Assembly (NCBI GenBank): GCA_934647945.1
Contig: CAKUFK010000001.1
Coordinates: forward strand, 124,001-188,000
Origin: an uncultured Eubacteriales bacterium
GTDB lineage: Bacteria > Bacillota > Clostridia > Oscillospirales > Acutalibacteraceae
DNA length: 64,000 nt
Direction: 5' to 3'
Positions 50,020 through 58,910 of this stretch are shown here, piece after piece (the first letter of the stretch is position 1; the number at the start of each line of letters is the position of its first letter). The notes under the pieces are model-generated. The model was not told the origin of the DNA. It saw only the letters and a program-made list of their open reading frames with translations, and made no database searches. The position numbers and the translations under genes are program-made.

Positions 50020-51678
50020 TCAGGCGGCGTTTTCCGGGGCACGGTCGTCCGGCAGGTGCTTCCGTCCCGCCAGCAGCAGGACGCCGCCCACGCCGAACAG
50101 GACCAGCAAGCTGATGATGCCGATCGACGCCCGGCCGGTCACCATATAGAACAGGGAATACAGCATCGGCCCGATCACCGAGGCGAATTTGCCGAAGATG
50201 TCGTAGAACCCGAAATACTCATTGGAGCGTTCAGGCGGCACCAGCTTGCCGAAATACGAGCGGGACAGCGCCTGGATCCCCCCCTGTACCGTCCCCACCA
50301 GGAAGGCGAGGACCCAGAACAGCAGGCTGGACAGCCGGAGCGCAGACGCATAGGCATCCTGCTTGCCGCCGTCCGCAATGAAGGGGGCGAGCTGGGCCTG
50401 CATCCGCGTCACCTCCCCGGCCGCCCACTCCCGGGCATCCGCGGAGGAAAAGGCATATGTCCCATCCTGATCGTTCAGGCTTGCCAGCACGTCCCCGAAT
50501 ACCCCGGAGGGGCCGTCCTCCCCCTCCGACCAGAAGGCCGCGGGACGATCCTCGGCGGACAGGGCGTTCTTGCCGTTTTCCTTGATGTCGTTAACCACGG
50601 CTTCAAAGGCCTTGCGGTCCCGGTCCGATAGCGCGGCGGCTTCCGCCGTCTCGCCCGCGGCGCTGTCCACGGCATCCGTGTATTCCATCTGATACGGCTC
50701 CACATTGAGCCCCATGAAGAAGCCCACGCCGCAGATAACGACATACACCCCAATGGCGGCGGCGATCATCCGCAGCGCCCCCACCCTGGAGGCCAGACGG
50801 CTGAACAAGATGGAAAACGGCACCGCGACCAGTTGAGTCACGAGCAGCGCCAGGATCATCCCGGTCGAGCCGAGGCCCAGCGTCGCGCCGTAATTGGTGG
50901 CCAGGTTGATGACTGTCCCGACCCCGTCGATGTAGAAGAAATAGGCGACCAGATAGAGCAGCAGCCCTTTGTCCCGGGCGATGTCCTTCATGGTGCGCCA
51001 CAGATTGTGCATGGCGGCCGACGCCAGCCTGGACGGCGGCGTCTCCACATAATACGTCTGCTTGACGTTTTTTAACAGCGGGATGGAAAACACCGCCCAC
51101 CACACGCAGGTCAGCAGGATGGAAAATTTCACCGCCGTGACGCTGAAATCCGTCAGCAGCAGGAACACGATCGAGATGACAAAGGGAATGGTGCTGCCCC
51201 CGAGGTATCCCATCGCGTAGCCCCAGGAGGAGACGCGGTCCATCCGGTCCCTCGTCGTCACGTCGGTCAGGAAGGAATCGTAAAACACGTTGGCCCCGGA
51301 AAAGCCGATGTGGGAGACGACATACCCAACGAGCATCAGCTTCCAATCCCCCGTAAAGGCTGTCACCGCCGTAAAGACGAGGCCGAGCAGGAGACAGGCG
51401 CCGAGAAGCTTCTTTTTCATCCCCTTGAAATCGCCGATAGAACCGAAAATCGGCGACAGCACGGCAATGATCAGGGAGGCGGCGGATACACCGATGCCCC
51501 ACCATTTGTCTCCGGCATCCCCGGCGATGTTGGCATAATAAATCGGGAAGATGGCGGCCATCATGTTGGTGGCGTAGACGGAATTGGCCCAGTCGTACAG
51601 TATCCAGCTTTTTTCCGGCTTGGTGAAGCGGCGCGACGGATCTTTCGAACGTTTCCGTGCGGTTTCCTGTGTGGACAT
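50020..51678 (-). CDS. MFS transporter, UMF1/Atg22-like
   Basis: A 552-residue major facilitator protein whose N-terminus (KSWILYDWANSVYATNMMAAIFP) matches the UMF1 family. About 12 helices are present. A soluble insertion of about 140 residues separates the middle helices (around 320-455: YTDAVDSAAGETAEAA through FIADGGKQDAYA), probably outside the cell. The substrate is unknown. The start at 51678 is supported by AGGAGGG. Confidence 0.83.
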   Translation of the reverse strand: MSTQETARKRSKDPSRRFTKPEKSWILYDWANSVYATNMMAAIFPIYYANIAGDAGDKWWGIGVSAASLIIAVLSPIFGSIGDFKGMKKKLLGACLLLGLVFTAVTAFTGDWKLMLVGYVVSHIGFSGANVFYDSFLTDVTTRDRMDRVSSWGYAMGYLGGSTIPFVISIVFLLLTDFSVTAVKFSILLTCVWWAVFSIPLLKNVKQTYYVETPPSRLASAAMHNLWRTMKDIARDKGLLLYLVAYFFYIDGVGTVINLATNYGATLGLGSTGMILALLVTQLVAVPFSILFSRLASRVGALRMIAAAIGVYVVICGVGFFMGLNVEPYQMEYTDAVDSAAGETAEAAALSDRDRKAFEAVVNDIKENGKNALSAEDRPAAFWSEGEDGPSGVFGDVLASLNDQDGTYAFSSADAREWAAGEVTRMQAQLAPFIADGGKQDAYASALRLSSLLFWVLAFLVGTVQGGIQALSRSYFGKLVPPERSNEYFGFYDIFGKFASVIGPMLYSLFYMVTGRASIGIISLLVLFGVGGVLLLAGRKHLPDDRAPENAA

Positions 51679-51801
51679 GCGCATCCCTCCTGCCGATAGT
51701 TTTTTCCAAATCCAGTATCGCATTCCCAAAAGTTTTTGTCAATTAGATTTGTGTTAAACCGGAGGCGATCCTCTGTGATTTACCGCAGCGATATGCATGG
51801 C

Positions 51802-51830
51802 AAAAGCCGGCCAACTCATGGCTGGCCGGC
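51802..51830 (-). terminator. Terminator of the helical-protein gene
   Basis: A GCCGGCCA/TGGCCGGC stem with TTTTG on the minus-strand side, 20 bp beyond the stop codon. Confidence 0.75.
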
Positions 51831-51848
51831 CCGCATGGATATTTCCCA

Positions 51849-52382
51849 CTATGTACGCTGTCCCTGGTTCGCGATACCCGCACACATATATTGGCACATG
51901 TCGACAGCTAACCGATGGCAGATTGGCACGATATTGACAAATGTCGTGTAATTTTTTATTTTCAGGCTGGTGGCGATCGATTCCAGCAAATCGGCTTCAT
52001 GCCCGATCATGGCCGACCATTCCGCCACCTTCCAGTAGGGATTCATGCGATTGAGGATATTGGCGATTTTCAGGCCGTTCTCCTTCCATTTTTGCCGGAT
52101 GACATTGGTCTGGCTGTCGCCCTGCATGAGCGTTTCCACATACTGGACAAACAGCTGGTTATGGTTTGCCATGGCCGTAACCAGATCATGACACTTATCC
52201 ATTGGATAGATGCCCGAAATGATAGTCGCGTATGTTTTGTTGAGGCTTATGAGTTTGTTTTTGCTGTCTTCCTTGAGTGGGGTGTGGAAGGCCGCGTTGT
52301 TGAGATAGACCAGGCTCCAAAACAACTCCTCCGTCGCGTAATATCCAAATGCCTCGTACAATTGCAATTCTTCTTGATTCAC
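51849..52382 (-). CDS. All-helical protein of unknown function
   Basis: A 177-residue predicted helical bundle. Its layout, with NPYWKVAEWSAMIGHEADLLE in the middle and MCQYMCAGI at the end, recalls a family of about 150-residue Firmicute proteins sometimes mislabelled acetylglutamate kinase. This is a recollection, not a verified match. The start is GTG at 52382 because AAGGAGG lies nine bases upstream; an ATG eight codons earlier precedes the ribosome site. Composition is less GC-rich than its neighbours. Confidence 0.6.
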   Translation of the reverse strand: MNQEELQLYEAFGYYATEELFWSLVYLNNAAFHTPLKEDSKNKLISLNKTYATIISGIYPMDKCHDLVTAMANHNQLFVQYVETLMQGDSQTNVIRQKWKENGLKIANILNRMNPYWKVAEWSAMIGHEADLLESIATSLKIKNYTTFVNIVPICHRLAVDMCQYMCAGIANQGQRT

Positions 52383-52467
52383 GGCTTCTGCCTCCTTTCC
52401 ATACATACTATGATTTCAAATGAAAATTGTTCCAAGGGCCCGCAATTCAAATGATTGCATTTACTGC

Positions 52468-52608
52468 TCAGGCTCGGTCATCCGCGGTTTCCCGTCCCTC
52501 ATCGGTCTCAGGACCGTATCCCACAGGGCACGGACAAGCCGGACAGCCCGGCCGGGTGCCCTGTTTTTTCATTTGGTGGGACGATGTCCGAACCGGCTTC
52601 TCTTCCAT
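52468..52608 (-). CDS. Candidate 46-residue Cys-containing small protein
   Basis: A short frame starting at ATG 52608, preceded by AAGGGGGAGC at good spacing. It contains CPACPCPVGYG near the middle and an acidic end. It has no known relatives in my memory. The opposite strand carries a terminator-like hairpin over the same bases, so this DNA may instead function as RNA. Confidence 0.35.
   Translation of the reverse strand: MEEKPVRTSSHQMKKQGTRPGCPACPCPVGYGPETDEGRETADDRA
52524..52569 (+). terminator. Plus-strand terminator-like hairpin with no assigned transcript
   Basis: CAGGGCAC pairs with GTGCCCTG around a 24-nt GC-rich loop and is followed by TTTTTTC. Confidence 0.55.
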
Positions 52609-52638
52609 ATAGCTCCCCCTTATCCGCAACAGAAAACA

Positions 52639-52682
52639 GCGGGATGCCCGTCTCCTCAAGAGACCGGGTATCCCGCCGTTTT
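52639..52682. terminator. Terminator after the multidrug ABC pair
   Basis: A GCGGGATGCCCG arm pairs with CCGGGTATCCCGC around an inner hairpin; T-runs occur on both sides (CCGTTTTTT on plus, CTGTTTTCTG on minus). Confidence 0.75.
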
Positions 52683-52690
52683 TTCAGATT

Positions 52691-54580
52691 CTACTCCAGC
52701 TCAAAGGCACCGGTGTACAGCTGATAATATTTTCCCTTTTCGGCCAACAGGTCGTCATGGCTTCCCCGCTCGATGATCCGTCCCTGTTCAAGCACCAGGA
52801 TCACGTCGGCGTTTTTGACGGTGGATAGCCTGTGCGCGATGACAAAAACCGTCCGGCCCTGCATCAGGGCGTCCATTCCGCGCTGGACAATGGCCTCGGT
52901 CCGGGTATCGATGGAACTCGTCGCCTCGTCGAGGATCATGACGGGCGGATCGGCCACGGCCGCCCGGGCAATGGCGATGAGCTGCCGCTGTCCCTGGGAA
53001 AGGTTGGCGCCGTTTCCGGCCAGGGGCGTCCGGTAGCCGGAGGGCAGACGGGTAATGAAGTCATGGGCCCCGACCAGGGCGGCGGCCTTCATACATTCCT
53101 CATCCGTGGCATCCAGCCGGCCGTAGCGGATATTGTCCATGACCGAGCCGGTGAACAAATTGGTGTCCTGCAGCACGATGCCCATGCTGCGGCGCAGATC
53201 TGCTTTCTTGATTTTGTTGATATTGATCCCATCATACCGGATCTTGCCGTCGGCGATATCGTAAAACCGGTTGATGAGGTTGGTGATGGTGGTTTTACCC
53301 GCCCCGGTGGCGCCGACAAACGCGATCTTCTGGCCCGCCTCGGCATAGAGCGTGACGCCATGCAGGACGGTTTTCTCCGGTGTATAGCCGAAATCCACGT
53401 CATACAGCCGTACATCCCCTGTCAGGCGGGTGTAGGTGACCGAGCCGTCGCTGTGGGGATGCTTCCAGGCCCATAGATCGGTGCGTTCGGCGCATTCTTC
53501 CAGGTTTCCTTCTTTTTCCCGGGCGTTGACCAGGGTGACATACCCCTCGTCCTCCTCCGGCCGCTCGTCCATCAGGTCCAAAATGCGCCGCGCTCCCGCC
53601 AGGCCCATGACCACGGCGTTGACCTGCTGGGACACCTGATTGATGTTGCCGGCGAACTGCTTGGTCATGTTGAGGAACGGGACGGCGATGCTGATGCTGA
53701 AGGCCATCCCGGACAGCGCCAGATTGGGGGCCCCGGTCAGCAGCAGGATGCCGCCGGCCAGCGCCACCAGCACATACAGCACGTTGCCGATGTTATTGAG
53801 AATGGGGCCCAGGGTATTGGCATAGGTGTTCGCCTGCTCCGCATTGTGGAACAGCTCGTCGTTGACCCGGTCGAAAGCCGCGATGCTGTCTTTCTCGTGG
53901 CAAAAGACCTTCACGACCTTCTGGCCGTTCATCATCTCTTCCACAAAGCCCTCGACTTCACCCATGGATACCTGCTGCCGGATAAAATAGCGGGCCGAGT
54001 TGCCGCCCACCTTCTTGGTAACGAACAGCATGAAGACGACGCCTGCCACCACCACAAGGGTCAGCCATACGCTGTAATACAGCATGATGCTGAAAATCGT
54101 CAGCACCGTCACGGCCGAGATCAGCAGCTGAGGAAAGCTCTGAGAGATCATCTGGCGCAGGGTATCGATGTCGTTAGTGTAATAGCTCATGACGTCGCCG
54201 TGATTGTGGGTGTCGAAAAAACGGACAGGCAGGTCCTGCATGCCGCTGAACATGCGAACCCGCATTTTCTTCAGAAATCCCTGTGTGATCACCGCCATCA
54301 TCCGGCTGAAGACAAAGGCCGACAGGAGGGAGAGGACGTAAAACACGGCCAGGAGCCCGACGCTCGACAGGATCGGGCCCGCCGCCGCGCTCCAGTCGCC
54401 GCTCTGCCAGGTGGTCTCCACCACCGCGATGATTCTCTGCATGAACACTGCGGGAATCGAACTGACCGCGGCGCTGAACACGATACAGACAACGACAAAG
54501 GGCATGGCGGCCGGATAGAAGGCGAACAGCATTTTCATCAGCCGCCGGAGTGTGCCTTTGGAGGCGGTCTTATTCCGCAT
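52691..54580 (-). CDS. Heterodimeric multidrug ABC exporter, subunit with canonical site
   Basis: A 629-residue ABC exporter. Six membrane helices precede an ATPase with Walker A GATGAGKTT, signature NLSQGQRQL and Walker B VMILDEATSSID. An insertion of about 45 residues (LVNAREKEGNLEECAERTD region) links the domains. It overlaps the partner gene by 11 bases. The start at 54580 follows GGCGGGTG. Paired subunits of this kind export drugs or lipids. Confidence 0.87.
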   Translation of the reverse strand: MRNKTASKGTLRRLMKMLFAFYPAAMPFVVVCIVFSAAVSSIPAVFMQRIIAVVETTWQSGDWSAAAGPILSSVGLLAVFYVLSLLSAFVFSRMMAVITQGFLKKMRVRMFSGMQDLPVRFFDTHNHGDVMSYYTNDIDTLRQMISQSFPQLLISAVTVLTIFSIMLYYSVWLTLVVVAGVVFMLFVTKKVGGNSARYFIRQQVSMGEVEGFVEEMMNGQKVVKVFCHEKDSIAAFDRVNDELFHNAEQANTYANTLGPILNNIGNVLYVLVALAGGILLLTGAPNLALSGMAFSISIAVPFLNMTKQFAGNINQVSQQVNAVVMGLAGARRILDLMDERPEEDEGYVTLVNAREKEGNLEECAERTDLWAWKHPHSDGSVTYTRLTGDVRLYDVDFGYTPEKTVLHGVTLYAEAGQKIAFVGATGAGKTTITNLINRFYDIADGKIRYDGININKIKKADLRRSMGIVLQDTNLFTGSVMDNIRYGRLDATDEECMKAAALVGAHDFITRLPSGYRTPLAGNGANLSQGQRQLIAIARAAVADPPVMILDEATSSIDTRTEAIVQRGMDALMQGRTVFVIAHRLSTVKNADVILVLEQGRIIERGSHDDLLAEKGKYYQLYTGAFELE

Positions 54581-56315
54581 GCGAATCACCCGCCTTGTTC
54601 TGGGAGGTATAGACTTCCCGGTAGATATCGTCGGTTTCGAGCAGCTCGGCGTGAGTGCCGACCGCATGGACCGCCCCGCCGTCCATAACGATGATCCGGT
54701 CGGCGTCTTCCACCGAGGCCGTGCGCTGCGCAATGATGATCTTAGTGGTCTCGGGTATGTAGGACCGGAACGCCTGCCGGATGAGTGCGTCAGTCTTGGT
54801 ATCCACGGCACTGGTGGAGTCGTCGAGGATGAGGATCTTGGGTTTCTTCAGCAGTGCGCGGGCAATGCACAGCCGCTGCTTCTGCCCGCCGGACACGTTG
54901 CTGCCACCCTGTTCGATATGGGTGTCGTACCCGTCGGGGAACTGCCGAATAAACTCGTCCGCCTGTGCAAGACGGCAGGCCTCCGCCATCTCGTCGTCGG
55001 TCGCGTCCGGATTACCCCAGCGCAAATTCTCCTTGATGGTACCGGAGAAGAGCTCATTTTTCTGGAGAACGACCGCAACCTGGTTGCGCAGGGCCTCAAG
55101 GTCGTACCGGCGCACGTCCACACCCCCAACCCGGACCGTCCCCTCGGTGGCGTCGTACAGACGGGGGATGAGCTGGATCAGCGAGGATTTGGCGGAGCCT
55201 GTCCCGCCGATGATGCCGATCGTCTCCCCCGACCGGATATGCAGGTCGATCGCCGACAACGCCATCCGCTCAGCCTTCTCAGCATATTTGAAGCTCACGT
55301 GATCAAAATCCACCGAACCGTCCAACACCTCGGTGACAGCGTCCGGAGGGCTGGCGAGCGCGCTTTCCTCCCGCAGCACCTCCACGATCCGCTTGGCCGA
55401 CTCGCTCGCCATCGTAATCATGACAAACACCATGGAAACCATCATCAGGCTGCTGAGGATCTGGAAGCTGTAGGTCAGAAGGGAGGAAAACTGCCCCACG
55501 TCGAGGTCGAGGCCCCGGCTGGTGATGATGGTATAAGAGCCGAAGGAGAGCACGAACACCATGACGGTATAGAGGCAGAACTGCATAAGCGGATTGTTGA
55601 TAGCCAGGATTTTTTCCGCCCTCGTGAAATCGGCGCAGACATCCTCCGCCGCGGCTGAGAATTTTTCTTTTTCATAGTCCTCCCGCACAAAGGACTTGAC
55701 CACCCGTATCCCCTTGATGTTTTCCTGGATAGAATTATTCAGCACGTCGTATTTATGGAAGACCTTTTTAAACAGGGGCATGACCTTGCGGATGACCGCG
55801 AACAGGCCGAAGCCCAGGATCGGCGCCACGATCAGGAAAATGAACGCCATCTGCCCGCCCATGACGAACGCCATGACGAATGCGAACACCAGCATCAGCG
55901 GGCAGCGGATCGCGGTGCGGATGATCATCATGTAGGCCATCTGCACGTTGGTCACGTCGGTGGTCAGGCGGGTCACGAGAGAGGAAGTGGAGAACTTGTC
56001 GATGTTTTCAAACGAATAGGTCTGTATCTTGCTGAACAGATCCCGCCGCAGGTTGCGGGCGAACCCGCTCGACGCCTTGGAGCAGGCGGTGCCGGCCAGC
56101 CAGCCGAATGTCAGGGACAGCCCCGCCATCACCACCAGCACCAGGCCGTGCCACAAAATCACGTCGATGCTGCAGCCGCCCTTGATCTGATTGACCAGGC
56201 GCGCCACGATAAACGGGATGATGCATTCGAGCATCACCTCGCAGGATACCAGGACCGGCGCCAGGATCGACGGCCGCTTGAATTCGCGGATGGATTTTGC
56301 CAGTTCTCTTAGCAT
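54570..56315 (-). CDS. Heterodimeric multidrug ABC exporter, subunit with degenerate site
   Basis: A 581-residue ABC exporter, with Walker A GGTGSAKSS, signature NVSGGQKQR and Walker B ILILDDSTSAVD. The catalytic Glu after Walker B is replaced by Asp, as in the non-catalytic half of heterodimeric exporters such as BmrCD. It is first in a two-gene operon, from the promoter at 56432-56460. Confidence 0.87.
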   Translation of the reverse strand: MLRELAKSIREFKRPSILAPVLVSCEVMLECIIPFIVARLVNQIKGGCSIDVILWHGLVLVVMAGLSLTFGWLAGTACSKASSGFARNLRRDLFSKIQTYSFENIDKFSTSSLVTRLTTDVTNVQMAYMMIIRTAIRCPLMLVFAFVMAFVMGGQMAFIFLIVAPILGFGLFAVIRKVMPLFKKVFHKYDVLNNSIQENIKGIRVVKSFVREDYEKEKFSAAAEDVCADFTRAEKILAINNPLMQFCLYTVMVFVLSFGSYTIITSRGLDLDVGQFSSLLTYSFQILSSLMMVSMVFVMITMASESAKRIVEVLREESALASPPDAVTEVLDGSVDFDHVSFKYAEKAERMALSAIDLHIRSGETIGIIGGTGSAKSSLIQLIPRLYDATEGTVRVGGVDVRRYDLEALRNQVAVVLQKNELFSGTIKENLRWGNPDATDDEMAEACRLAQADEFIRQFPDGYDTHIEQGGSNVSGGQKQRLCIARALLKKPKILILDDSTSAVDTKTDALIRQAFRSYIPETTKIIIAQRTASVEDADRIIVMDGGAVHAVGTHAELLETDDIYREVYTSQNKAGDSHAE

Positions 56316-56379
56316 GGATACTGTCTGTCTCCTTTGCTGTAAACCTTAGAGCAGGCGCCGGGGGGTTCAGAAAAACAAA

Positions 56380-56410
56380 CAGCGCAGGCCCGAAATATCC
56401 GGGCTTACGC
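56380..56410 (-). promoter_or_regulatory. Attenuator-like hairpin in the leader of the multidrug ABC operon
   Basis: On the minus strand AGCG-TA-AGCCCG pairs with CGGGC-CTG-CGCT and is followed by GTTTGTTTTTCTG, inside the leader and 65 bp before the first start codon. GGCGCC sequences on both sides could form an alternative pairing. No leader peptide was clear. Confidence 0.5.
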
Positions 56411-56431
56411 TGGCGCCACTCGACGGATACC

Positions 56432-56460
56432 AGTATACACGTTCCAATTTTTAATGTCAA
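56432..56460 (-). promoter_or_regulatory. Sigma-A promoter of the multidrug ABC operon
   Basis: A consensus TTGACA and TATACT with a 17-bp spacer on the minus strand. Confidence 0.8.
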
Positions 56461-56585
56461 CGGCACAACAGCGGAAAATTTTTAAGAATTGCCCGATATC
56501 CGCGAGTTCCCGGGACACGGATGCCGGTTCGCTCCGGCTGCTTCTCATCCTTGCGAATCCGTCTCGTTTTTTTCTTTCTCCCCTC

Positions 56586-56614
56586 TTGATTTTTTCGGCC
56601 GGATGTGCTAAGAT
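56586..56614 (+). promoter_or_regulatory. Promoter of tRNA-Gly
   Basis: TTGATT and TAAGAT with a 17-bp spacer, 18 bp before the tRNA. Confidence 0.65.
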
Positions 56615-56632
56615 CATCCGTGTTCAGTTCAC

Positions 56633-56706
56633 GCGGGTGTAGTTCAATGGTAGAACATCAGCTTCCCAAGCTGAATACGAGGGTTCGATTCCCTTCACCC
56701 GCTCCA
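56633..56706 (+). tRNA. tRNA-Gly (anticodon CCC)
   Basis: A complete cloverleaf: acceptor arm GCGGGTG/CACCCGC, anticodon loop TTCCCAA flanked by TCAGC/GCTGA, the T-arm GAGGGTTCGATTCCCTT, and an encoded CCA (56704-56706). It closely resembles bacterial glycine tRNAs that read GGG. An AT-rich segment begins right after it. Confidence 0.95.
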
Positions 56707-56752
56707 AAATCCGCCATATAATCTTTGATTTAGATTTTATGGCGGATTTTTG
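56707..56752 (+). terminator. Terminator of tRNA-Gly
   Basis: A 13-bp AAAATCCGCCATA/TATGGCGGATTTT stem followed by TTGAT, directly after the tRNA. Confidence 0.8.
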
Positions 56753-56776
56753 ATATAATAAAATAAGCTAAGAAAA

Positions 56777-57241
56777 TTGTTATTTACTCTTACCCGCTGC
56801 AATACTTATGAATCAAAATATAAAACCAAAAGCGTATTCCGTGTGGAAATCGCTTTGAGACAAGCTTGTGTAAAAGATACATATGCTATCAAAGTTTTTA
56901 CCGCAGATGACAGAAACCATTTTAATAATCAAGCGGAACGTATACAAGACAAATTGAATCGATACTTAAATAATTTGGATGAGGAAATGGTTGATTATCC
57001 TGTCAGCCACCAGGCCCTTTTCCGCAGGGGCGGCAAGTGTAAGCTTGGAGTTCAGCTTGATATACTTGGCAAAACATATTCAGCACTTTGTGCTTGCGAT
57101 CTGTATGTTATGCGTGTGACCAACCCTGATGAAGCGGATTTTGAGATGATAAAAAAATTTATCGCCGCCCGCAGACAATCTATTTTAGATAATGCTTATT
57201 CAAAATGGGCGTGTTCAAATAAGCATTACCATAACGAATAA
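56777..57241 (+). CDS. Hypothetical protein at the start of the AT-rich segment
   Basis: A 154-residue frame beginning with TTG and lacking a good ribosome site. An ATG at 56808 is out of frame and stops after 16 codons. The central part (IQDKLNRYLNNLDEEMVD) looks helical, and CKLGVQLDILGKTYSALCACD follows. I do not recognise it. The missing start signal beside the tRNA suggests it may be 5'-truncated. The base composition is clearly more AT-rich than the genes to the left. Confidence 0.45.
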   Translation: MLFTLTRCNTYESKYKTKSVFRVEIALRQACVKDTYAIKVFTADDRNHFNNQAERIQDKLNRYLNNLDEEMVDYPVSHQALFRRGGKCKLGVQLDILGKTYSALCACDLYVMRVTNPDEADFEMIKKFIAARRQSILDNAYSKWACSNKHYHNE

Positions 57242-57284
57242 ATCCGAATCCTTTTCTATTCAGAAAGTGATTCGGATTTTATTT
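57240..57284 (+). terminator. Terminator after the hypothetical gene
   Basis: An AAATCCGAATC/GATTCGGATTT stem followed by TATTTTA. Confidence 0.7.
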
Positions 57285-57324
57285 TACGCTGAAAAACAGG
57301 CTGGTAAATTTTAGTGTGTTTTGA

Positions 57325-57330
57325 TATAAT
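57325..57330 (+). promoter_or_regulatory. -10 element before the DUF4062 gene
   Basis: A perfect TATAAT about 38 bp upstream of the start; the -35 is weak (about 16 bp upstream, GGTAAA). Confidence 0.4.
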
Positions 57331-57367
57331 GAAAAAAATCAGATTTTGGTTGAAAGAGGATTTTAAA

Positions 57368-58732
57368 ATGGTGAAATATCAATTTTTTGTCGGTTCAACT
57401 TACAAGGATTTAGTTGACGAACGACAGGTTGCTATTAACGCTATTATTGAGACCAATAATATTGTTGCCGGAATGGAATTTTTTGGAGCGGTTGGCGAAA
57501 ACCAGTTAGAACACATAAAACAGGAAATTGACCAAACGGATTATTATCTGTTAATAATCGGCGGAAGGTATGGCTCTCTTACAAAATCCGGTATTAGTTA
57601 TACAGAGGAAGAATATGATTACGCTGTATTAAACGGTGTAAGAGTTATCGCTTTCATCCATAGCAATCCAGAAAGTCTGGCTTATAACAAGAGTGAAACG
57701 AACTCTTCTAATAGAGAAAAATTAGAAAATTTTAAAACTAAGGTCCAAAATAGTGGACTGGTTTGTTTTTGGGACAATCTAAATGATTTAAAGTCTAAAA
57801 TTGTTACAACCATATATAATGTAATTAATAAATATCCGGCAACTGGATGGAAAAGAATACAAGAGAATAACAAAGATGAACAAGATACCGATGACCTTTA
57901 TATAAGATTTAATGCTCAAAAAAGAAAAGCAACCAACATATTGTTCCCATCTGTTAAGCATCATATTTCTTATGAAGAAATAAGTGTTTCATATGATTTC
58001 GATTATCCTCATCGAGCAATTTTCCGTTCCGAAAATCATTATGTTCAACTTGAGGTCAGAGACGGGATGATACAGGAATGGATGAAGCTCACCTGTAAAG
58101 ACTATGTGGAATATATAGATGATCTGAATGCACAATTGAATCAAAATATGATCATATGTCTACGAAAAATATGGTTCAATACAGTCAGCCCAGAAATTAT
58201 AGCCTATATTGATTTTCTGCATGATACCAGTATTTCAGTCAATTCATTGCTTTCCATTAAACAAATAAAAGAATGGTTCTATGATGGCGAGGTTTTGACG
58301 GACGGATGTTCGCATGGTGTCTATGTCAGGGTATTTCAGGAATTTTTCTTGTCGGATCATTTTTACAGTAATAATGACAAATATTATCTGCCCATGGGCG
58401 AAAATGCGATCAAATCGACTTTACAAAAAACTGAGTTTGATAAAGAAAACGGCATCATACGGTGTCAGCTTCTAATAGAAAATGCGAATACTTTTCCAGT
58501 CTCTTTCGAGATAACAGGCTGGTTTTTTATACCGTTAGAAGATAACTGGCCTGGCTGTAAAAGTTTAACTGGCATTAAAGGTCAAAATACAACAGGCTCT
58601 AATATTTTCGATTTATCCGCAAGCGAAAGTAAGGTTATGGAATGTCTGTTTATTCCCAAATCCGAATTACTCGACTATAAACCAAATGATATGCATATTT
58701 CGATAATGGATAAAACGTATGAATATCAATAA
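57368..58732 (+). CDS. DUF4062 domain protein
   Basis: A 454-residue protein. The first 100 residues match DUF4062: VKYQFFVGSTYKDLVDERQV at the start, VAGMEFFGAVGE, then YYLLIIGGRYGS and ISYTEEEYDYAV. A linker follows and then a unique C-terminal region (about 170-454) of mixed alpha/beta pattern. DUF4062 is often the N-terminal sensor or effector module of large STAND-type ATPases connected with defence, but no NTPase is present here. AGAGGA supports the start at 57368. The gene is AT-rich and lies on the AT-rich segment next to tRNA-Gly. Its function is unknown. Confidence 0.7.
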   Translation: MVKYQFFVGSTYKDLVDERQVAINAIIETNNIVAGMEFFGAVGENQLEHIKQEIDQTDYYLLIIGGRYGSLTKSGISYTEEEYDYAVLNGVRVIAFIHSNPESLAYNKSETNSSNREKLENFKTKVQNSGLVCFWDNLNDLKSKIVTTIYNVINKYPATGWKRIQENNKDEQDTDDLYIRFNAQKRKATNILFPSVKHHISYEEISVSYDFDYPHRAIFRSENHYVQLEVRDGMIQEWMKLTCKDYVEYIDDLNAQLNQNMIICLRKIWFNTVSPEIIAYIDFLHDTSISVNSLLSIKQIKEWFYDGEVLTDGCSHGVYVRVFQEFFLSDHFYSNNDKYYLPMGENAIKSTLQKTEFDKENGIIRCQLLIENANTFPVSFEITGWFFIPLEDNWPGCKSLTGIKGQNTTGSNIFDLSASESKVMECLFIPKSELLDYKPNDMHISIMDKTYEYQ

Positions 58733-58835
58733 ACCGGCCAAAATGGAAAAAGGCTTTGAACAACTGTAAAGCTACATGTTGACCAATTAAACGGCGTTAT
58801 TATGGATTTGAAGGTATCGTCTGTAGACAGGATAG

Positions 58836-58874
58836 AAAGCAACCGGCTGTCTTTGGCAGCCGGTTGCTTTTATT
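58836..58874. terminator. Bidirectional terminator between the DUF4062 and NimA-like genes
   Basis: A 14-bp AAAGCAACCGGCTG/CAGCCGGTTGCTTT stem with a T-run on the plus side. Confidence 0.8.
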
Positions 58875-58910
58875 TGTATCTCTAGACCCCCTGGCTCCGA
58901 TGCAGGGGCT

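Noticed and set aside
52440..52600. CTGAGACCGATGAGGG compared with a TPP riboswitch
   Set aside because: Only the CTGAGA part agrees; the second conserved TPP element is missing.
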